Shown one piece after another: positions 10,190 through 22,953 of a stretch of DNA of 64,000 nucleotides (position 1 is its first letter; each line of letters opens with the position of its first letter). The notes under the pieces were generated by a model. The model had not been told where the DNA came from. It saw only the letters and a list, made by a program, of their open reading frames with translations, and did not search any database. A program made the position numbers and the translations under genes. This DNA comes from Straminergon stramineum (lineage: Eukaryota > Streptophyta > Bryopsida > Hypnales > Calliergonaceae): positions 3,167,001 to 3,231,000 of the forward strand of contig OY987265.1 of assembly GCA_963920665.1 (NCBI GenBank). The letters run 5' to 3'.

Positions 10190-10760
10190 ATCAAAGTATC
10201 CTAACCAAAAATATAGGGTGTAAAATGGGAAAAAAAATTAAGATGGTGTAGAAAATAGTATGTTCATACCAACTAAATTGTCTATCCAAAAAAACAGGGT
10301 GTCAAAATGAAAAATAAGATCACACCCATCGAAGTGTCTTTTAAATATTATATGATGTTTAAAAGAAAGTTCCACACCAATCAAATTATCTTAACAAAAA
10401 AAATAGGGTGTGAAAAAGAAATTCATACAAAGTAAAAAGCCCAAGTGTTGGGATCCTTGCATACAAAAATAAATTAACACCCCAAAGTGCCTTAACAAAA
10501 AAAATAGGGTGTAAAAATGAAAAAACATTCACCCCAATCAAAGTGTCTTCATAAAAATAATAGGGTGTGGAAAAGAGTATATTCACACCAACCAAGAAAT
10601 CTAAATCTTAAAAAAAATTGGGTGTGAACCACAAAAAATTATTCACACCACCAAAAGTGTCTTACCCAAAAAAAAGGGTGTAAAATGGAGAAATAGATTC
10701 ACACCCACCAAAGTACCTTAACCAAAAAAATTGGGTGTCTTACTATAAATACAAAGATGT
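10190..10760. repeat. Minisatellite, about 60-65 bp period, 3' of copy A
   Basis: About nine diverged units, each with an AAAAAATAGGGTGT motif followed by ATTCACACC and AAAGTGTCTTA. GGGTGT and ACACCC are complementary, so single units and neighbouring units can form hairpins. There is no coding potential. It begins about 160 bp after the copy A stop codon. Confidence 0.75.
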
Positions 10761-10957
10761 GAAATATGCCACATGTAGGGGGGGCTATAAAACATACAAA
10801 CAATGACTCAATCAAATTCAAATGTTGGTACATATTTTTTTAAAATATGTCAGTCACTTCAAATTTGGAAAAAATTAAACTAATATTTTCCGAAATTTAA
10901 AATTTTGTACACCAACGGTCATAAGTTCGTCACACTTTTTTTCTGGAATTTTTTTCT

Positions 10958-10996
10958 TGCTCACAGGCTCACAAGCTCGCGTGCTAGCAACCTTGC
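10958..10996. repeat. GAGC-rich short repeat, copy 1
   Basis: GGCTCACAAGCTCGC followed by TGCTAGCAACC. Related copies occur inverted at 21464-21523 and direct at 36816-36860. Each lies within 1 kb of the 3' end of a degenerate accessory gene. It could alternatively be part of a last exon of the adjacent BAH-PHD pseudogene. Confidence 0.4.
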
Positions 10997-11091
10997 CTGC
11001 AATGGCTACAAAAAACCATGAGATTTAGTTAGACACTATTGGCACTACTGGCACTACTGTCCAAATAAACATGGTAAAAACAAAATGATAC

Positions 11092-12027
11092 CTTTGCATT
11101 TGGAGTGTTGTCTTGGGCACAAGATGGACAAATATAAGAATCCATCTGTACATCCTCCTCAACGTTTATGCATTCTAGATGGTACCTACATCCAGTCAAC
11201 AAGAAGTTAGTGAGACAATAACATACGCAAAAACGTGAAATGTGAAATGTTTGTATTGTCGTAAAGGACCTCACCATTCTTCACAGCTTACACATTGAAT
11301 CATCTCCTTGTCAAGATTGTAGGGCAACCGACACCTACAATATCTGAAACAACAAAATTGCAATACATCTTAGACACCAAAATTGCAACAAGTCACAAGT
11401 AAGAGACAACAGCTACCAGAATGTCTATTCAAATTCAAAGAGCAGACATATGTATCAAAGTCATCGGCAGTGACACCACCAGTGGTCGCTTCGTATTGGA
11501 AGCGATAGAAATAGTCGTCAGGGCCCACAACCTCCAGCTCCATGTATGCCTACAAATCATGGACAGTACACTTGCCTTCGATGGCGTCTGCACTTTGGAC
11601 GTTGATGTGATCCGATAAGAATAATTCATTCATGCCATGAAATTCCTTCCTACCACCCTTTGAATCTTCTAGGCGATAGTACCAAATGACATGTACTTTG
11701 AAAGTACCATTGCAACCTTCAATTCTCTACACCCTAGCAATGTACGCAAGTGCGTCCGGATCCTCACTTCTCATGAGAATGGTGTCTCCAACTACCAAAA
11801 TCAAATTGGACACAAGTCAGTACCTTATATTCATTATATTGTATTCAACGTAATAGAAAAACTAAACAGCTTGATTGAGTTAGTTCTTTACATATCTGCC
11901 ATTTCCAATCTTTGATAGCTAAATAGAATTCAAATAGTTAGAGCAAACACACACCTCTTCCAATCTCGCCAGTACGCTTAATGATGCAAGAGTCAAATGC
12001 CTTCTTCTTATGCTTTGGGTTCGCCAT
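11092..12027 (-). pseudogene. BAH-PHD finger protein (SHL/EBS-like) pseudogene
   Basis: Exons on the minus strand: 12027-11955 (MANPKHKKKAFDSC), 11791-11417 (BAH domain), 11343-11275 (first half of the PHD finger) and 11185-11092 (second half). BAH landmarks include ILMRSEDPD, IWYYRLEDSKGGRKEFHG, NELFLSDH, SADAIEGKC and DDYFYRFQYE. The PHD finger shows YCRCRLPYN, MIQCVSCEEW, YHLECI and YICPSCA, which gives a complete Cys4-His-Cys3 set. Plant SHL and EBS proteins have this order and read methylated histone H3. TAG codons fall after IARV and after VHDL, and the exon 2/3 junction does not keep frame, so it is a decayed copy. It lies 1 kb past the 3' end of copy A, convergent with it. Confidence 0.8.
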
Positions 12028-12484
12028 AATAAACCGACCCTATTTTTGCGCGATGGAGGGAGGAAGCTGTCTAGGCTATGCCCCACTACCGTCCAAAAGT
12101 TGCATGAATTACTCCACCGGAAGCTTCAAAAAACCATAAACTATTAGGGTTCAATGCTAAAACGAAGCTAGTAACACAATCACTCTAACTTAATTAAAAA
12201 AAAACTAAAACAAGAAAAAAAAAATCGGAGCTTACCCACCACACTACAGAGTCACACCACAAAGCCCGCGCACGCTAGCATTGACGAAATGCGATAAATT
12301 AATTTTAAAAACCCCTAAAAGACGGCTCTGGCCTTTAACCTCTAAACAACGGACTGGTCCCCACGGGGGAAAAGGCGGGTTGAGTACCAGAGACCCCCAA
12401 ATTGGCTAAATTTCACTCAATTTCTACTTAATTTTTTATACCCTCAATGTTAAATTCCAAAAAAATCTTCCAAAAATGAACATT
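12028..12484. other. Spacer between BAH-PHD pseudogene and CACTA element
   Basis: This would be the promoter side of the BAH-PHD pseudogene. I see no clear element other than A-rich runs near 12200. Confidence 0.3.
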
Positions 12485-12767
12485 CACTACAAGAAAACTA
12501 GGGTTTTATGACTATGAAAATATGACTAGAGATGACTGGCAACTACTCACAATCATATTTTGGAAGCCTAAGACCTTGGAAAAGAATACGACTACAAATA
12601 TGACAGTTAGTCATATTCTAGCGTGGTATTTTGAGGACATATAGTATACGTCCATTGGGAACACCAAAATACTTCATAGGGAACGATAGGAAACATGTTT
12701 GGAGAACGTCCAGTTATATTTGGTAGTCATATTTTTACAGCAATCATTTTTGGCAATCACATCTTTA

Positions 12768-13200
12768 TGGTTGTGAATTTTTTCTCTTTTAGGGCAACCC
12801 AAGGTAAATTTGGGTGGGAAACATGCTTGGAGAGGTCCTAATCATATTTTTGCTTTAGTCATATTTCGTAGTCATATTTTGCAGGCAATTATATTTGGCA
12901 GTCATATCTTTATGGTTGTGAATTTTTTCTCTTTTAGGGAAGCCCAAGGTAAATTTGGGTGGGAAACATGCTTGGAGAGGTCCTAGTCATATTTTTGCTT
13001 TAGTCATATTTCGTAGTCATATTTTGTAGGCAATCATATTTGGCAGTCATATCTTTATGGTTGTGACTTTTTTTTTCTTTTAGGTTGGCCCAAGGTAAAT
13101 TTGGGTGGGAAACATGTTTGGAGAGGTCCTAGTCATATTTCTGCTTCAATCATATTTCTGCTTCAGTCATATTTCGTAGTCATATTTTTTTAATTTTTTT
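12768..13200. repeat. Tandem repeat inside CACTA left subterminal region, period about 146 bp
   Basis: Three units start GGTTGTGAATTTTTTCTC at about 12768 and 12914, and a variant at about 13059. Each carries AAGGTAAATTTGGGTGGG, GGAGAGGTCCTA and several AGTCATATT motifs. Confidence 0.75.
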
Positions 13201-14082
13201 TTTGTGTGTGTGGGCAACCCAAGGAAAAGGTGGGCAATCTAAAATGGCCTTCTCATATTTTGGCCATAGGGACATCCCTTGGGGTGTACACATCACTTTT
13301 TTTTTATTTCTATTAAAAAAAAGATTATTTTGTGTTGTGTATTTTGTCTATAACAAAATTGGCGTCCAATAAATTCAAGTGCCACATGTTCATATTTCAA
13401 TTCATTAATTTATATTACTCATAGGTTTTACAAGTGAATTACAAAAAAATAAATCAATTAATGGTAGGAGACAATAGATGGGTTCATATTCAGATAATCT
13501 CTTAGGAAAGGATTGGGGAAGGGTCTCCAAATGCATGTGAAACGTATTTTGATTTTAAGGTTTACATACACTTTTGGTGACAACGGCAGTCCTCAGAAGT
13601 AGTATTCCAAACGTAGACTTTGTTATCATTACAAAGAGGGTTTATTCTTTCATATACACATTAGGTCAAGAAAAGATGGTCAATCTTGCAAGAGAGTGCA
13701 ATGGCAGCGTTGGTGCTTGATGTATCATATGATAAATGCTATTCATTTCATTGACATTTTCCTACAAAGACCAACACGGTTACATGGTGTGTTTCTATGT
13801 GATGTGTTGAAGAGAATTTTATATACAAAATTCAAATTAAAACATGAAAGACAACTTCATTTACAACACTTGTAGCCATGATTGGGGAATCAATCATAAT
13901 CTACATCAAAGTATTGTATGTCATTTGCTTCTATGTCATCATTAATCAGACGTTGCAATGCAATGCAACCACATTAGGCTTTACTTCCACTGCATCGTAC
14001 ATGATGGGTGTTTTTGGTATGAGGTCTTCATGCAAGGTTGTGGCTTCTAGTCCATGAAAATTAGTTCTCTTATCCAACACTA

Positions 14083-14490
14083 AAACAAAATGGATGTTTT
14101 ATGACTCTGAAAATATGATTGAGAATGATTGGTGACTACTTGTAGTAATATTTTTGGAGGCCAATACTTTGGAGAGAAATTTGACTGCTACTTATATTTT
14201 GGCCTTGTACATCGTGGACTTTTAATATACATTTGTTTGGAACACCAAAATATTTTATAGGGCTTTATGGAGGATATGTTTGGAAACACACAGTCATATT
14301 TAATAGTCATATTTTACAGTCATATTTCTATGATAGTCACATTTTTTTCCTTTAGGGCAGCTTGAAGAAATTTGGATGGGGAATATATTTGGAGAGTGCT
14401 AAGTCATACTTTCACTTTAGTCATATTTGTTAGTCATATTTTCACTTTAGTCATATTTTGTAGATATATTTCTTTAGTAGTTATTTTTTT
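14083..14490. mobile_element. Second, degenerate CACTA left-end copy nested inside the element
   Basis: CACTAAAACAAAATGG followed by ATGTTTTATGACTCTG and further AGTCATATTT motifs. This stretch is closer to the right end of the outer element (AAAATGGATGTTTTATGACT in inverted form) than the outer left end is. It is either an internal duplication or the remnant of a related element that was captured. Confidence 0.5.
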
Positions 14491-14559
14491 CCTTTGGAGG
14501 AAGCCTAAGGAAAAGGTGGACAATCTAAGATGACTCTTTTATATTTTGCCTCTAGAAGC

Positions 14560-17500
14560 GATTCCTTGGAATTAAGGCATGACTTTGTTTAATACCTATT
14601 AAAATAAATTATTTTCTTTTATATAATGTGTCTATTAAAGAATTAATGTCTAAATAATTTAGGGTGACATATGTTTATATTTTTATTAATATATTTAAAA
14701 AATTTATGGAAATTAGAAAAGGAATAGAGAAGAATAAAATAATTAATAATAGAAAATAATGAATTTTTTTTTGAAGATTTAAGGGAAAATTAGAAAGGAA
14801 TAAAAGCCTATAAACAGACCAAAGCACCAAGATGGGACTAAGCCTGAGAACCCAAGATGAAAACCAGGTCTCCCTTGATCCAATATTGGAACTTGTCATG
14901 GGTTTGACTAATTATGCTAATTGATTGTGATGGTTAATACAAAACAAAACCTAATGCATTTAAATTAGTAATATAGATTGAAGGTTGTGGAGTTTAGAAA
15001 AAATACTTGAAGCTTAGGAAAGATCTAATTCAAAGAAAAGAAAGAAGAATGTGAGTAAAATTCATATCCAAGTGGCCATGAAGCAAAAGTAAGTGAGGAG
15101 TGCGATTTATATTGAGAGTCTCTAAGTGTTTGAAGAAGAAGTGTAGGTTCCAAGTTACTACTGGAAACTTTGGACATGGTTAGGAGATTAATATGACCCC
15201 CTTATAGAGATTTGACTTTGTATTATACAGAGATTATTGATTACAATACACATAGTTGATCAAACGAAGTTTCAAAGTCTTAAGTAGATATTTAGTTAGC
15301 AGTTATGAAGTTGATGTCATTACAATTGTTTGATTCCTAGAGTAATTAGAAATCAGTTAGTAGTAATAGAAGTTAAAGATTGTAATTCTAAACTATCCCC
15401 CAAAATATTGAAAATAATATAGAGAAAGTAAAGAGGGAAAAGTAGAAAGAAATAGGTTGAAAGAAAAGAATTAGATCATATATCTAATTTATACCTCTTG
15501 TTGTAAAAGTTGTTATTTAAGTTATATACAAAAACACAATAATTGCAATAAAAATGGATTAAAATAAACCTCATGATACAATTACAATATACCTATTGAA
15601 TTGTTAGAGAATGGGGATGCAGTGGAAACAGATTCCAAGGCATGTCCTTAAATTTGGCATTTAGTTTTTTCTCTTCTTGTAGAAACTATATTTGCACTAC
15701 AAATTAGAGGTTTAAGTCAAACCTCTAAGAATTTATTAAATCCAAATTTGAATTCAAAATCACTTAGTTAATTTGTAGAAAATTCTAGTAACATATCACA
15801 CTTTAAAAAATAGATAAAAATTAGGGAAGATAGAGAACAATGAAATTGAATATTCTATAGTATTAGTTTTAGATAAAAAATACGAAAGTTCATCCAATTC
15901 AAGTCAAAAAGGGAACTTGAAATGTAGTGACATTTAGAATCCAATTTTGAAAGTAAAAATGAATTTAGACTTATAGGCTAAAATAAAATGGTGGATGAAA
16001 TCTTGAAGGATGAATTAGAGACAAACCTTCATCTATTTATATTTTTTTGTTATTGGGCTTCAAATTTCATAAGTTAGATATTTAAGTATTGTTTAATGGG
16101 CATTCTAAGTAGTGAACAATTTTTTTTTCTAATGATAAACTATAAATGGTTCACATCTAAACTAAAACAAACACAAATTATAAAAATTAGAAGTTTTAAT
16201 TGATTTTGGCCAATCTAGGTCAAAATTTTAGACCTCCAAATATCAAGGATAAAAATAAAATACTCACATATATTATATATTGAAGTTTGTCTCTTTCTTA
16301 AAAAGGTTCTTTGCAATGTTATGTAAGTCATATATATAGAGGGACTTTAAAGGGCCGTTTAGAAGTCACAAAATTATTCATATGAAGATTGAGGCTCACT
16401 ATGATACACGTGTTTGTATTGCAATTAAAAGATGGTTGCTTAAATGTTCTTTGAAGGATATAGACTATAAAAATATAATCATTTTTTCTACTTCAAAGAT
16501 ACTTTTAAATAGTACTTTTATCAAATATTTTTACTTCTATATACTTAGTGCATAGAGGTAGATACTTTGGTTGATGCAAGGCATTTGCTAAGTTGTCTTT
16601 TTTTGCCATAACTGTAGGTGTTGAAGGCCTTCCAATTTTCCTTTAGACATTTTGTAGAATTGTATTGCAACATACATCCACTTTGAAGCAAATTTTGTTG
16701 TTAAAATAGCTTAATTGCTTGGTATAGTCAGATTTAGTAAGTTGCATGACTACGTCAAGTCACATGACTAGGGTAAGTCACATGACTAGAGTTTGAAAAC
16801 CCTAGCCGCCACTTCTATGTAGCCGCCATTGATTTAGGGTTTTGAAACCCTAGCTATCGTTTCTTCTTCTTCTTCGGCATTTATTATGTATGAGTTTTCC
16901 AGAATTTAGGATCATTCCATATTTTGGATACTAATATTTGCCAAAAGAACTCATACTTGCACCTTTTTACCTTAGTAACATGGTTAATACTATGTTTTCC
17001 TCATCATTTGTAGATCCTATCAAAGGCCCCAATTCGTCACATACAAAAGCACATAAATAAATTTTTTAATTTTTGGTTTATGTCCATCACACTGTGGAGG
17101 GACTTTAAATTACCAAAAGAAAATGTCTGCATTAGTTTATTTGGAGTGAGAAAAATTCCTAGGTTTTTTCTAAACCTATTATATGATTTGATATTTCTAT
17201 GACCCAATGTTGCACTGAACCCTCTTATGGGATGGTCAAATGGAATTAAATTTGGCCTAAGGGTACAAAATACCACCCACCCTACCCATTATGGGTGGAG
17301 CCTTAATTATCAGTCTTCCACCACTATGGTAGGTAGTTACTCCCAACTACCTAATTATGACTTGATTTGAATTTGTTTCCTCTAATTTTACATACATGAA
17401 AAAGCTTCCCTCTTCCCGTGTCTCTCATCTTTGAAGTTTGATTGTGGCGGGTTGCTTTGGTGTGAAGTTTGTGTGTGCTAACTATTGGGCTGCTACTGTG

Positions 17501-17980
17501 ACACGAGAATGGCAAAGGTGTTTTTGCATTTGTAGTTTTTGTGATGTGATTGAGGGGCTTGCTTTGACATAGATGCTTTCTACCTTATAATCTCTTTACT
17601 AATTCTGGTTTTTTGGTAATGTTGGATTTGTGACATAGATAGCAATTGGCTGTAGCTGAAGACACCTCGTGCATCCTCACTAACATTACATTGGTTTGTT
17701 ATGTGTTTTGGGACGGGCACAAGTGAGGCTCAGCCTTCAAATCCGATTTCTCCAGCATGGAATTGGTGCAAGATTTTATTGTCAAGCACATGGACTCATT
17801 CTACTTGGGTTCATTTTACTATGTTTGAAACTTGTGAATAGACATGGATGGGCTATGGCACTTTTGATAATCTCAGGATTGATTGTTACCCAATATATTG
17901 TTTGGTGACATTTAGTTTTGATACTATCTTACTGAGATGTAATGTGATGTGATGTATATTCACTATAAAGCATAAGGTTG
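14560..17980. other. CACTA internal region without transposase
   Basis: Very AT-rich and without a significant open frame. The exception is about 16790-16880, which has AACCCTAGCCGCC and AGGGTTTTGAAACCCTAGC followed by a TTCTTCTTCTTC tract. That resembles the telo-box/pyrimidine leader of plant housekeeping genes and may be a captured promoter or 5' UTR piece. Confidence 0.35.
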
Positions 17981-18019
17981 GATTTTTGCAAAAGTGAAGC
18001 CTTGTCTAAGGGGTGTTTC

Positions 18020-18790
18020 AGTCTTAGTCTCTTCTTTGTTTTTGGTTGCCTCTTAGGTTTTGCTTGTTGTTGTTTTGTAGCTTTGGCTTCTTCTTTCATA
18101 TTAGTTCTTACTTTTTGTTGCTTTTTAGTTCTTGATTCTTGCTTCTAGTTTCTTCTTGTTACCTTTTAATTCTTACTTTCTAATTCTTAATTCTTGCTTT
18201 CAGTTTTTGCTTGTTACGTCTTAATTCTTGCTTCCTAGTTCTTGATTCTTGCTTCTAGTATTTTTTTTCTACCTCTTAATTCTTGGTTCCTAATTCTTTC
18301 CTCTTATTACTTCTTAGATTTTGCTCCTTGCTTCTAGTTTCTTCTTGTTATGTCTTAATTCTTGCCTCTTCTTGCTCCTTAGTTGTTGCTTGTTGCTTCT
18401 AGTTTCCTCTTGTTATGTCTTAATTCTTGTTTCCTAATTCTTGCCTCTTCTTGCTTCTTAGTTTTTGTTTCTTGCTTCTAGTTTCCTCTTGTTATGTCTT
18501 AATTCTTGTTTCCTAATTCTTGTCTCTTATGCTTCTTAATTCTTGCTTTTAATCTCTTCTTGATGCATTTTAACTTGTGTTTCTTATTGCCTTTCAATTC
18601 TTGTTTTTCTTGTTATTTGTTGCATTTTATTGCATCTTAACTTGTCTCTCTTGTTGTTTCTTGTTGCATCTTGATTTGTTTTTTCTTGTTATTTATAGCA
18701 TTTTAAATTGTGTTTCTTGTTGCTTCTTATTGCATATTAATTCTTACTTCTTCTTTCTTTTTGTTACATCTTACTTCTTGCTTATTATTA
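18020..18790. repeat. T-rich minisatellite inside CACTA
   Basis: Imperfect repeats built from CTTCTAGTTTCTTCTTGTTA, CTTAATTCTTG and TTCCTAATTCTTGCC blocks with periods of about 50-60 bp. One strand is almost purely pyrimidine plus G, giving strong strand asymmetry. Short frames here are low-complexity and not genes. Confidence 0.7.
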
Positions 18791-20135
18791 CCTCTTAGCA
18801 CTTGTCACCTTCTAGTTCTTGTTCCTTTTATTACTATTGTTGTTCTTTCCTCTTATTTTCTTGTGTTTTCTAGAGATATAGTGATTATGGATTCTTCTTA
18901 CTTTAAACTTGTGCTTCACATTTTATGTTGCTTTAAATCTTTGAAGATTGAGCTATATTGTTCATTTACTAAAAATTAACCTCTTTCATTTTATATGTAG
19001 GCACTTAAAGCTAGATTGAAGTTATTGGAGGCTATTTACAACACTAGAGAGACAACTTCTTCACATTTTTGTAAGGAATTACAAGTCCTAGAGTGTGTAG
19101 GAATATATATTTATAAACTGTCATTGTGATATGTTTTTTGTTAGTGACTAATAAATCTCATTGAAAAGAGTCACATTTTTTTTCTTGCATTTTCTCTCTT
19201 CAATATGATTATCTTTGTGCGTCTTAAAAATCATATTTACTCATTTTTTATTGTATGTAGTCATTTATACAACTACTAAACCATATTGATGCACGATTGC
19301 AACGCCTCATGTCAGTTTAGAATGTATGGAAAATGTGATTACAATTTATGACAAAAGTTACTATAAACCTCAAGTCACCTAGTTACAAATATCGCTTGCT
19401 TAAATCATGTTTTACAATATATCTTAATTAAAATATGACTTGTTGTAGTTATATAATGCTCACAATCATGCCAATAATGTGACTCTATACTTTTAAAAAT
19501 ATAACTACATTCAACCATAAAATTACTAGTAACATTCCATGTGAACTACTACATAGCCAAAAATATGACTTACATCAGTCATATTTCACATCAATAAAAA
19601 AAGCGACTCATGAAGGTCAAATTCTACATCAATGAAAAATATGATCCACTAGAGTCATTTTCTACATCAACATGCAAAGAATATGACCCATGAGAGTCAT
19701 TTTTCACATCGATAAAAAATATGACTCACAAAAATCATATTCCACATCATCCCAAAATATGACTACAAAAAGTCATATGCCTCATCCGCCAAAATATGAC
19801 TCACGATAGTCATAGTCCACATCAGCTTAAAATATGACTACAAGCAGTCACATGCCACGTAGACTTTTTTTCCTTGCCCGGGCAGGTCAAGAGAAAGTCA
19901 AGTCTCCAAGAATAGTCAACGTATATGCCACATTGGCAAAATATGGCTAATTATACCCCCAAAATACGATGACCACAAATATGACTCATGTCCGAAGCGA
20001 CTAGTCAGTAATGACTAGACCCAGTCATGTTGCACGTCATCTACAGTAATTCTTGCATGAGTCATATTTTCAAATTTTTTGACTCACTGCAGTCATTTTT
20101 TGCAGTCATAAAACATCCATTTTATTGTAGTGATT

Positions 20136-20654
20136 TGGCTAATTTCCCTGAATCTGTTCTGGAATCATTGTTGAATACTGTTCATTTTGCACTGACTGTT
20201 AGAGAAAATCACATTCGTGAATAGTACCAAGAAAAAGGAGCTCTCGTTGCCATCGTGAAAATTGTAGGAGGGGCAACCTACGACCTAACACCGTGCATGG
20301 ATATTTCCGTGTTGTGTTCTCCATGTCCATGCTCCCTAAAAATATGAGTGCATCCAAATTACACTATTTTTGGCCCTCCATGATGCAACACATCTCCACG
20401 ATTGTGTTAAAAAAAATGGATGAAAAAATGCATTCCTACATCCAAAAAATTGTTGTCTTGTTATTCACCGGACAAAAAACATCCGCATCGGCATTTATGG
20501 GTTAACCCTGTCCTTGGACGAACGTCTTCATTAGTTGGATGATAATCGTTCATTAGGGCTGGTATTGTGATTGCTGACGATTCTTGTTTATCCTATTATT
20601 TAGGGCCAATGGGTTTTTTGGCCCTTCGTCCAGTGTTGTATTTTGGTCTAACCT
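20136..20654. other. Spacer right of CACTA; possible transposon end
   Basis: No gene. The stretch ATTCACCGGACAAAAAACATC...GGGTTAACCC (about 20463-20518) resembles the right half of the piggyBac-like MITE near 63.4 kb (ATCGGACAATAATCG...CAAGGGTTAA). It may be an eroded relative. Confidence 0.3.
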
Positions 20655-20930
20655 TTCATATAAAACTAGTGTGCCCTGTGCTATTGCCAGTGGAAACAAA
20701 AGTAAAAGTATTTTTCTAATTTTTTGATTCATAAAAATTTCGAAATTCTATAACTTTCACATTGTAGGTCCAATCGTCTTAAGACAAAGCCTGTGCATCC
20801 CTCCTCACCAAGGGCTTTCCTACGGTACCAAGATTGCAAATGGGAACCTATGGTCCATGAGATCTCAATGTGACAAACAAAACAAAAAAACAATCTAATT
20901 TAAGGTATGGATTAGAGTAGGTTAAAATAT
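20655..20930 (+). repeat. Dispersed repeat family R1, copy a
   Basis: Starts ACTAGTGTGCCCTGTGC, continues TTTTCTAATTTTTTGATTC, CATCCCTCCTCACC and GAGATCTCAATGTGACA, and ends AATTTAAGGTATGGATT. Similar copies lie near 36.95, 37.5, 39.4-40.0, 50.8, 55.7 and 55.95 kb in both orientations. The start resembles a Helitron-type 5' end, but no hairpin plus CTRR 3' end was found. Confidence 0.55.
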
Positions 20931-20993
20931 TATTGTATTGTTGGCTCTAACTGGACTATTGGGGATATAGCATTGCACTAGCCCCTAAGGATT

Positions 20994-21440
20994 GAAACTC
21001 AAATTTCATCCTCCTCTTTGCATGGATGAAAGTTATTCTAATTTGCGGAGATACTTTAGAAAGTTGTTGTCCTATCTAAGGATTGGATGTGGTGTTACTA
21101 GAGTACATATTTTTCTAAAATTATCAATGTAGAAGTATGTCAAGTCATTGACCAAGCCAAAATTGCATTCTCTTTAGTCCAAAATTGGATTTGCCAAAAT
21201 GAGGTTATAGATTTTAAGAACAAAAAACTTTCAAAAAAATCACCATGTGAAGAGAACCTCATTTCAAATCCATTTCAACAAATTTTCCTCAAAAAATGAT
21301 AATAAATGCTTGTAATCAAATTTAGAATAAATTTTCAAAATTTCCTTTAAAAAATTATAAAATAACAATAGCAATAGCATTAGTGAATCTAACCATACTA
21401 GAATGGAATCTACAACTCTCAATCTACAACTTTTATTTGT
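20994..21440 (+). repeat. Dispersed repeat R2, copy a
   Basis: Inverted relative to 45806-46222. Shared stretches include AATCACCATGTGAAGAGAACC, read here as CACCATGTGAAGAGAACCTC, and GGTGTTACTAGAGT. It is an old interspersed element and no frame is recognised. Confidence 0.6.
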
Positions 21441-21463
21441 ATATCAATTCCTATATATGCTTT

Positions 21464-21523
21464 CAGGGTTGCTAGTAGGCGAGCCTATGAGCATGAGCTC
21501 ATGAGCCTATGAGCTTGTGAGCT
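21464..21523. repeat. GAGC-rich short repeat, copy 2
   Basis: CAGGGTTGCTAGTAGGCGAG followed by repeated CCTATGAGC and ATGAGC units. It lies 3' of copy B, inverted relative to the copy at 10958-10996. Confidence 0.45.
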
Positions 21524-22810
21524 GAAATTTTTTGGGGGGATTTTTCAAGGGGGGGACCTATAGCCGTGGGTTAGGGATATTCAGAAATTACATAAATGTG
21601 AGGCCATTTTCTATGAACTTGTACCAAGTTCAAATTACTGACAAATGTCTTTCATGCAACAACCAAATGTAATCCATTTCCATAGAAATTTTTCAATGCA
21701 AAATTGAAAAGGGTTACGGTGCACACTAAAAAATTAGCCATAAAACACATAAATCCAATCATAAAAAAACCCAATACATAATAGTTAGTCATGAGATATA
21801 TAAATCTCATGAACTAAGTTTCACTAGACTTGGTCTTTGAATCCTCACTAGAGTAAGAATTTGTAGATTCTCGGCACTCGGATGTTGACCTATCAATAAA
21901 CTCTAGAACATTAAGAGAATATGCTTTCCTACGTGATTTGGGATTTGAACAACCAAAATCCGCGATTGTAGATGCTAACTTCTCAACATATATGGGAAGA
22001 TTGAAAGTCTTCTCTGGACTTAATGTGAGATGTAGTTTCTTCATGACCTCATCATGAAGCATCAATCTAGAATTGCTGCAAACACATAAAAAAGATTAAA
22101 ACTAGAAAACATTAGAATTAGTGCCCATACATTGAATTGAGAATGAATTTAAACTTACTTACTGAATTTGGTTTTCCGCACAAACTTCCTAGGGACCACT
22201 GTCATCACATCCAGATCTTTGGGTGTTGTCATTGTTGTCGATGGTGTCACTGTGGCCGATGCGGTCCTCTTTAAAGGCTTCAGAATAGCGTTGAAAATGT
22301 CTACATCCTCCTCCAATGCCATGATGTGGCAGCCCGTGCCACAGCATGCGGCAATTGAAGCCCCTATCAAATTAGGAACCACAAATATGAATTCCATGAT
22401 TGAAGTCCCCAATACTTATTTAAATTAAATGTAGTTAAATTTCCAATGTACAAGTCGATGCTATACAATAGAAGACAATGCCCCCTTCCTCTATTGTTGC
22501 TTCAATGAGGAGTTGAAAAAATCGTGGATCTTTCTATCGTGGTCCTCTCCATGGTTTTTCACCATTCATTGCTAAGTTAGCTTGACTAGTGAAGTTCATC
22601 AAGATGTTGTCTTTCCCAATATCCATTCCAACTTTCTCCATTGTGGGTGTGCGCTTGAATGAGAACTTTGATTTCCCTTTCCCGCCAACATCCTTCACCA
22701 AGAGGGTGATGCCAAACTTCTGCATCTGTAAAGATTTAGAGACTGCAAATATAAAAAAAAGTACAATCCATAGAAAGTGCAAATTGTATTTGTGATTTCA
22801 CTAGTGAAGA

Positions 22811-22872
22811 CAATATTGGGCACCCCCAATATTCTAGGTTGATCCTAATAATGCTTTGGGGTTTGCACCAAT
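22811..22872. repeat. Palindrome family copy 6
   Basis: ATTGGGCACCCCCAA ... CTAGGTTGATCCTA ... TTTGGGGTTTGCACCAAT, in copy B intron 9. Confidence 0.6.
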
Positions 22873-22953
22873 AATACAAAACACAAAAATAAATTATGAA
22901 GGATAATTGAAGACAAAAAATTGACAAAAATATGAACAAAATATCATGAGGTA

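Larger units (their letters stand above)
12485..20132. mobile_element. CACTA (En/Spm-type) DNA transposon, non-autonomous, 7.6 kb
   Basis: The left end CACTACAAGAAAA...GGGTTTTATGACT and the right end AGTCATAAAACATCC...TTTTATTGTAGTG are inverted repeats starting with CACTACAA. Both are flanked by ATT (12482-12484 and 20133-20135), fitting the 3-bp duplication of CACTA elements. Subterminal regions are packed with AGTCATATT motifs (left 12530-13190, right as AATATGACT 19560-20110), typical transposase-binding repeats. No transposase frame longer than about 90 residues is seen, so the element is non-autonomous. Inside are a second end-like sequence near 14083, tandem repeats, a T-rich minisatellite and a segment resembling a gene leader (about 16790-16880). 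Confidence 0.82.

Noticed and set aside
18577..18979. Hydrophobic Leu/Phe/Ser frames resembling membrane proteins
   Set aside because: They are produced by the T-rich minisatellite inside the CACTA element.
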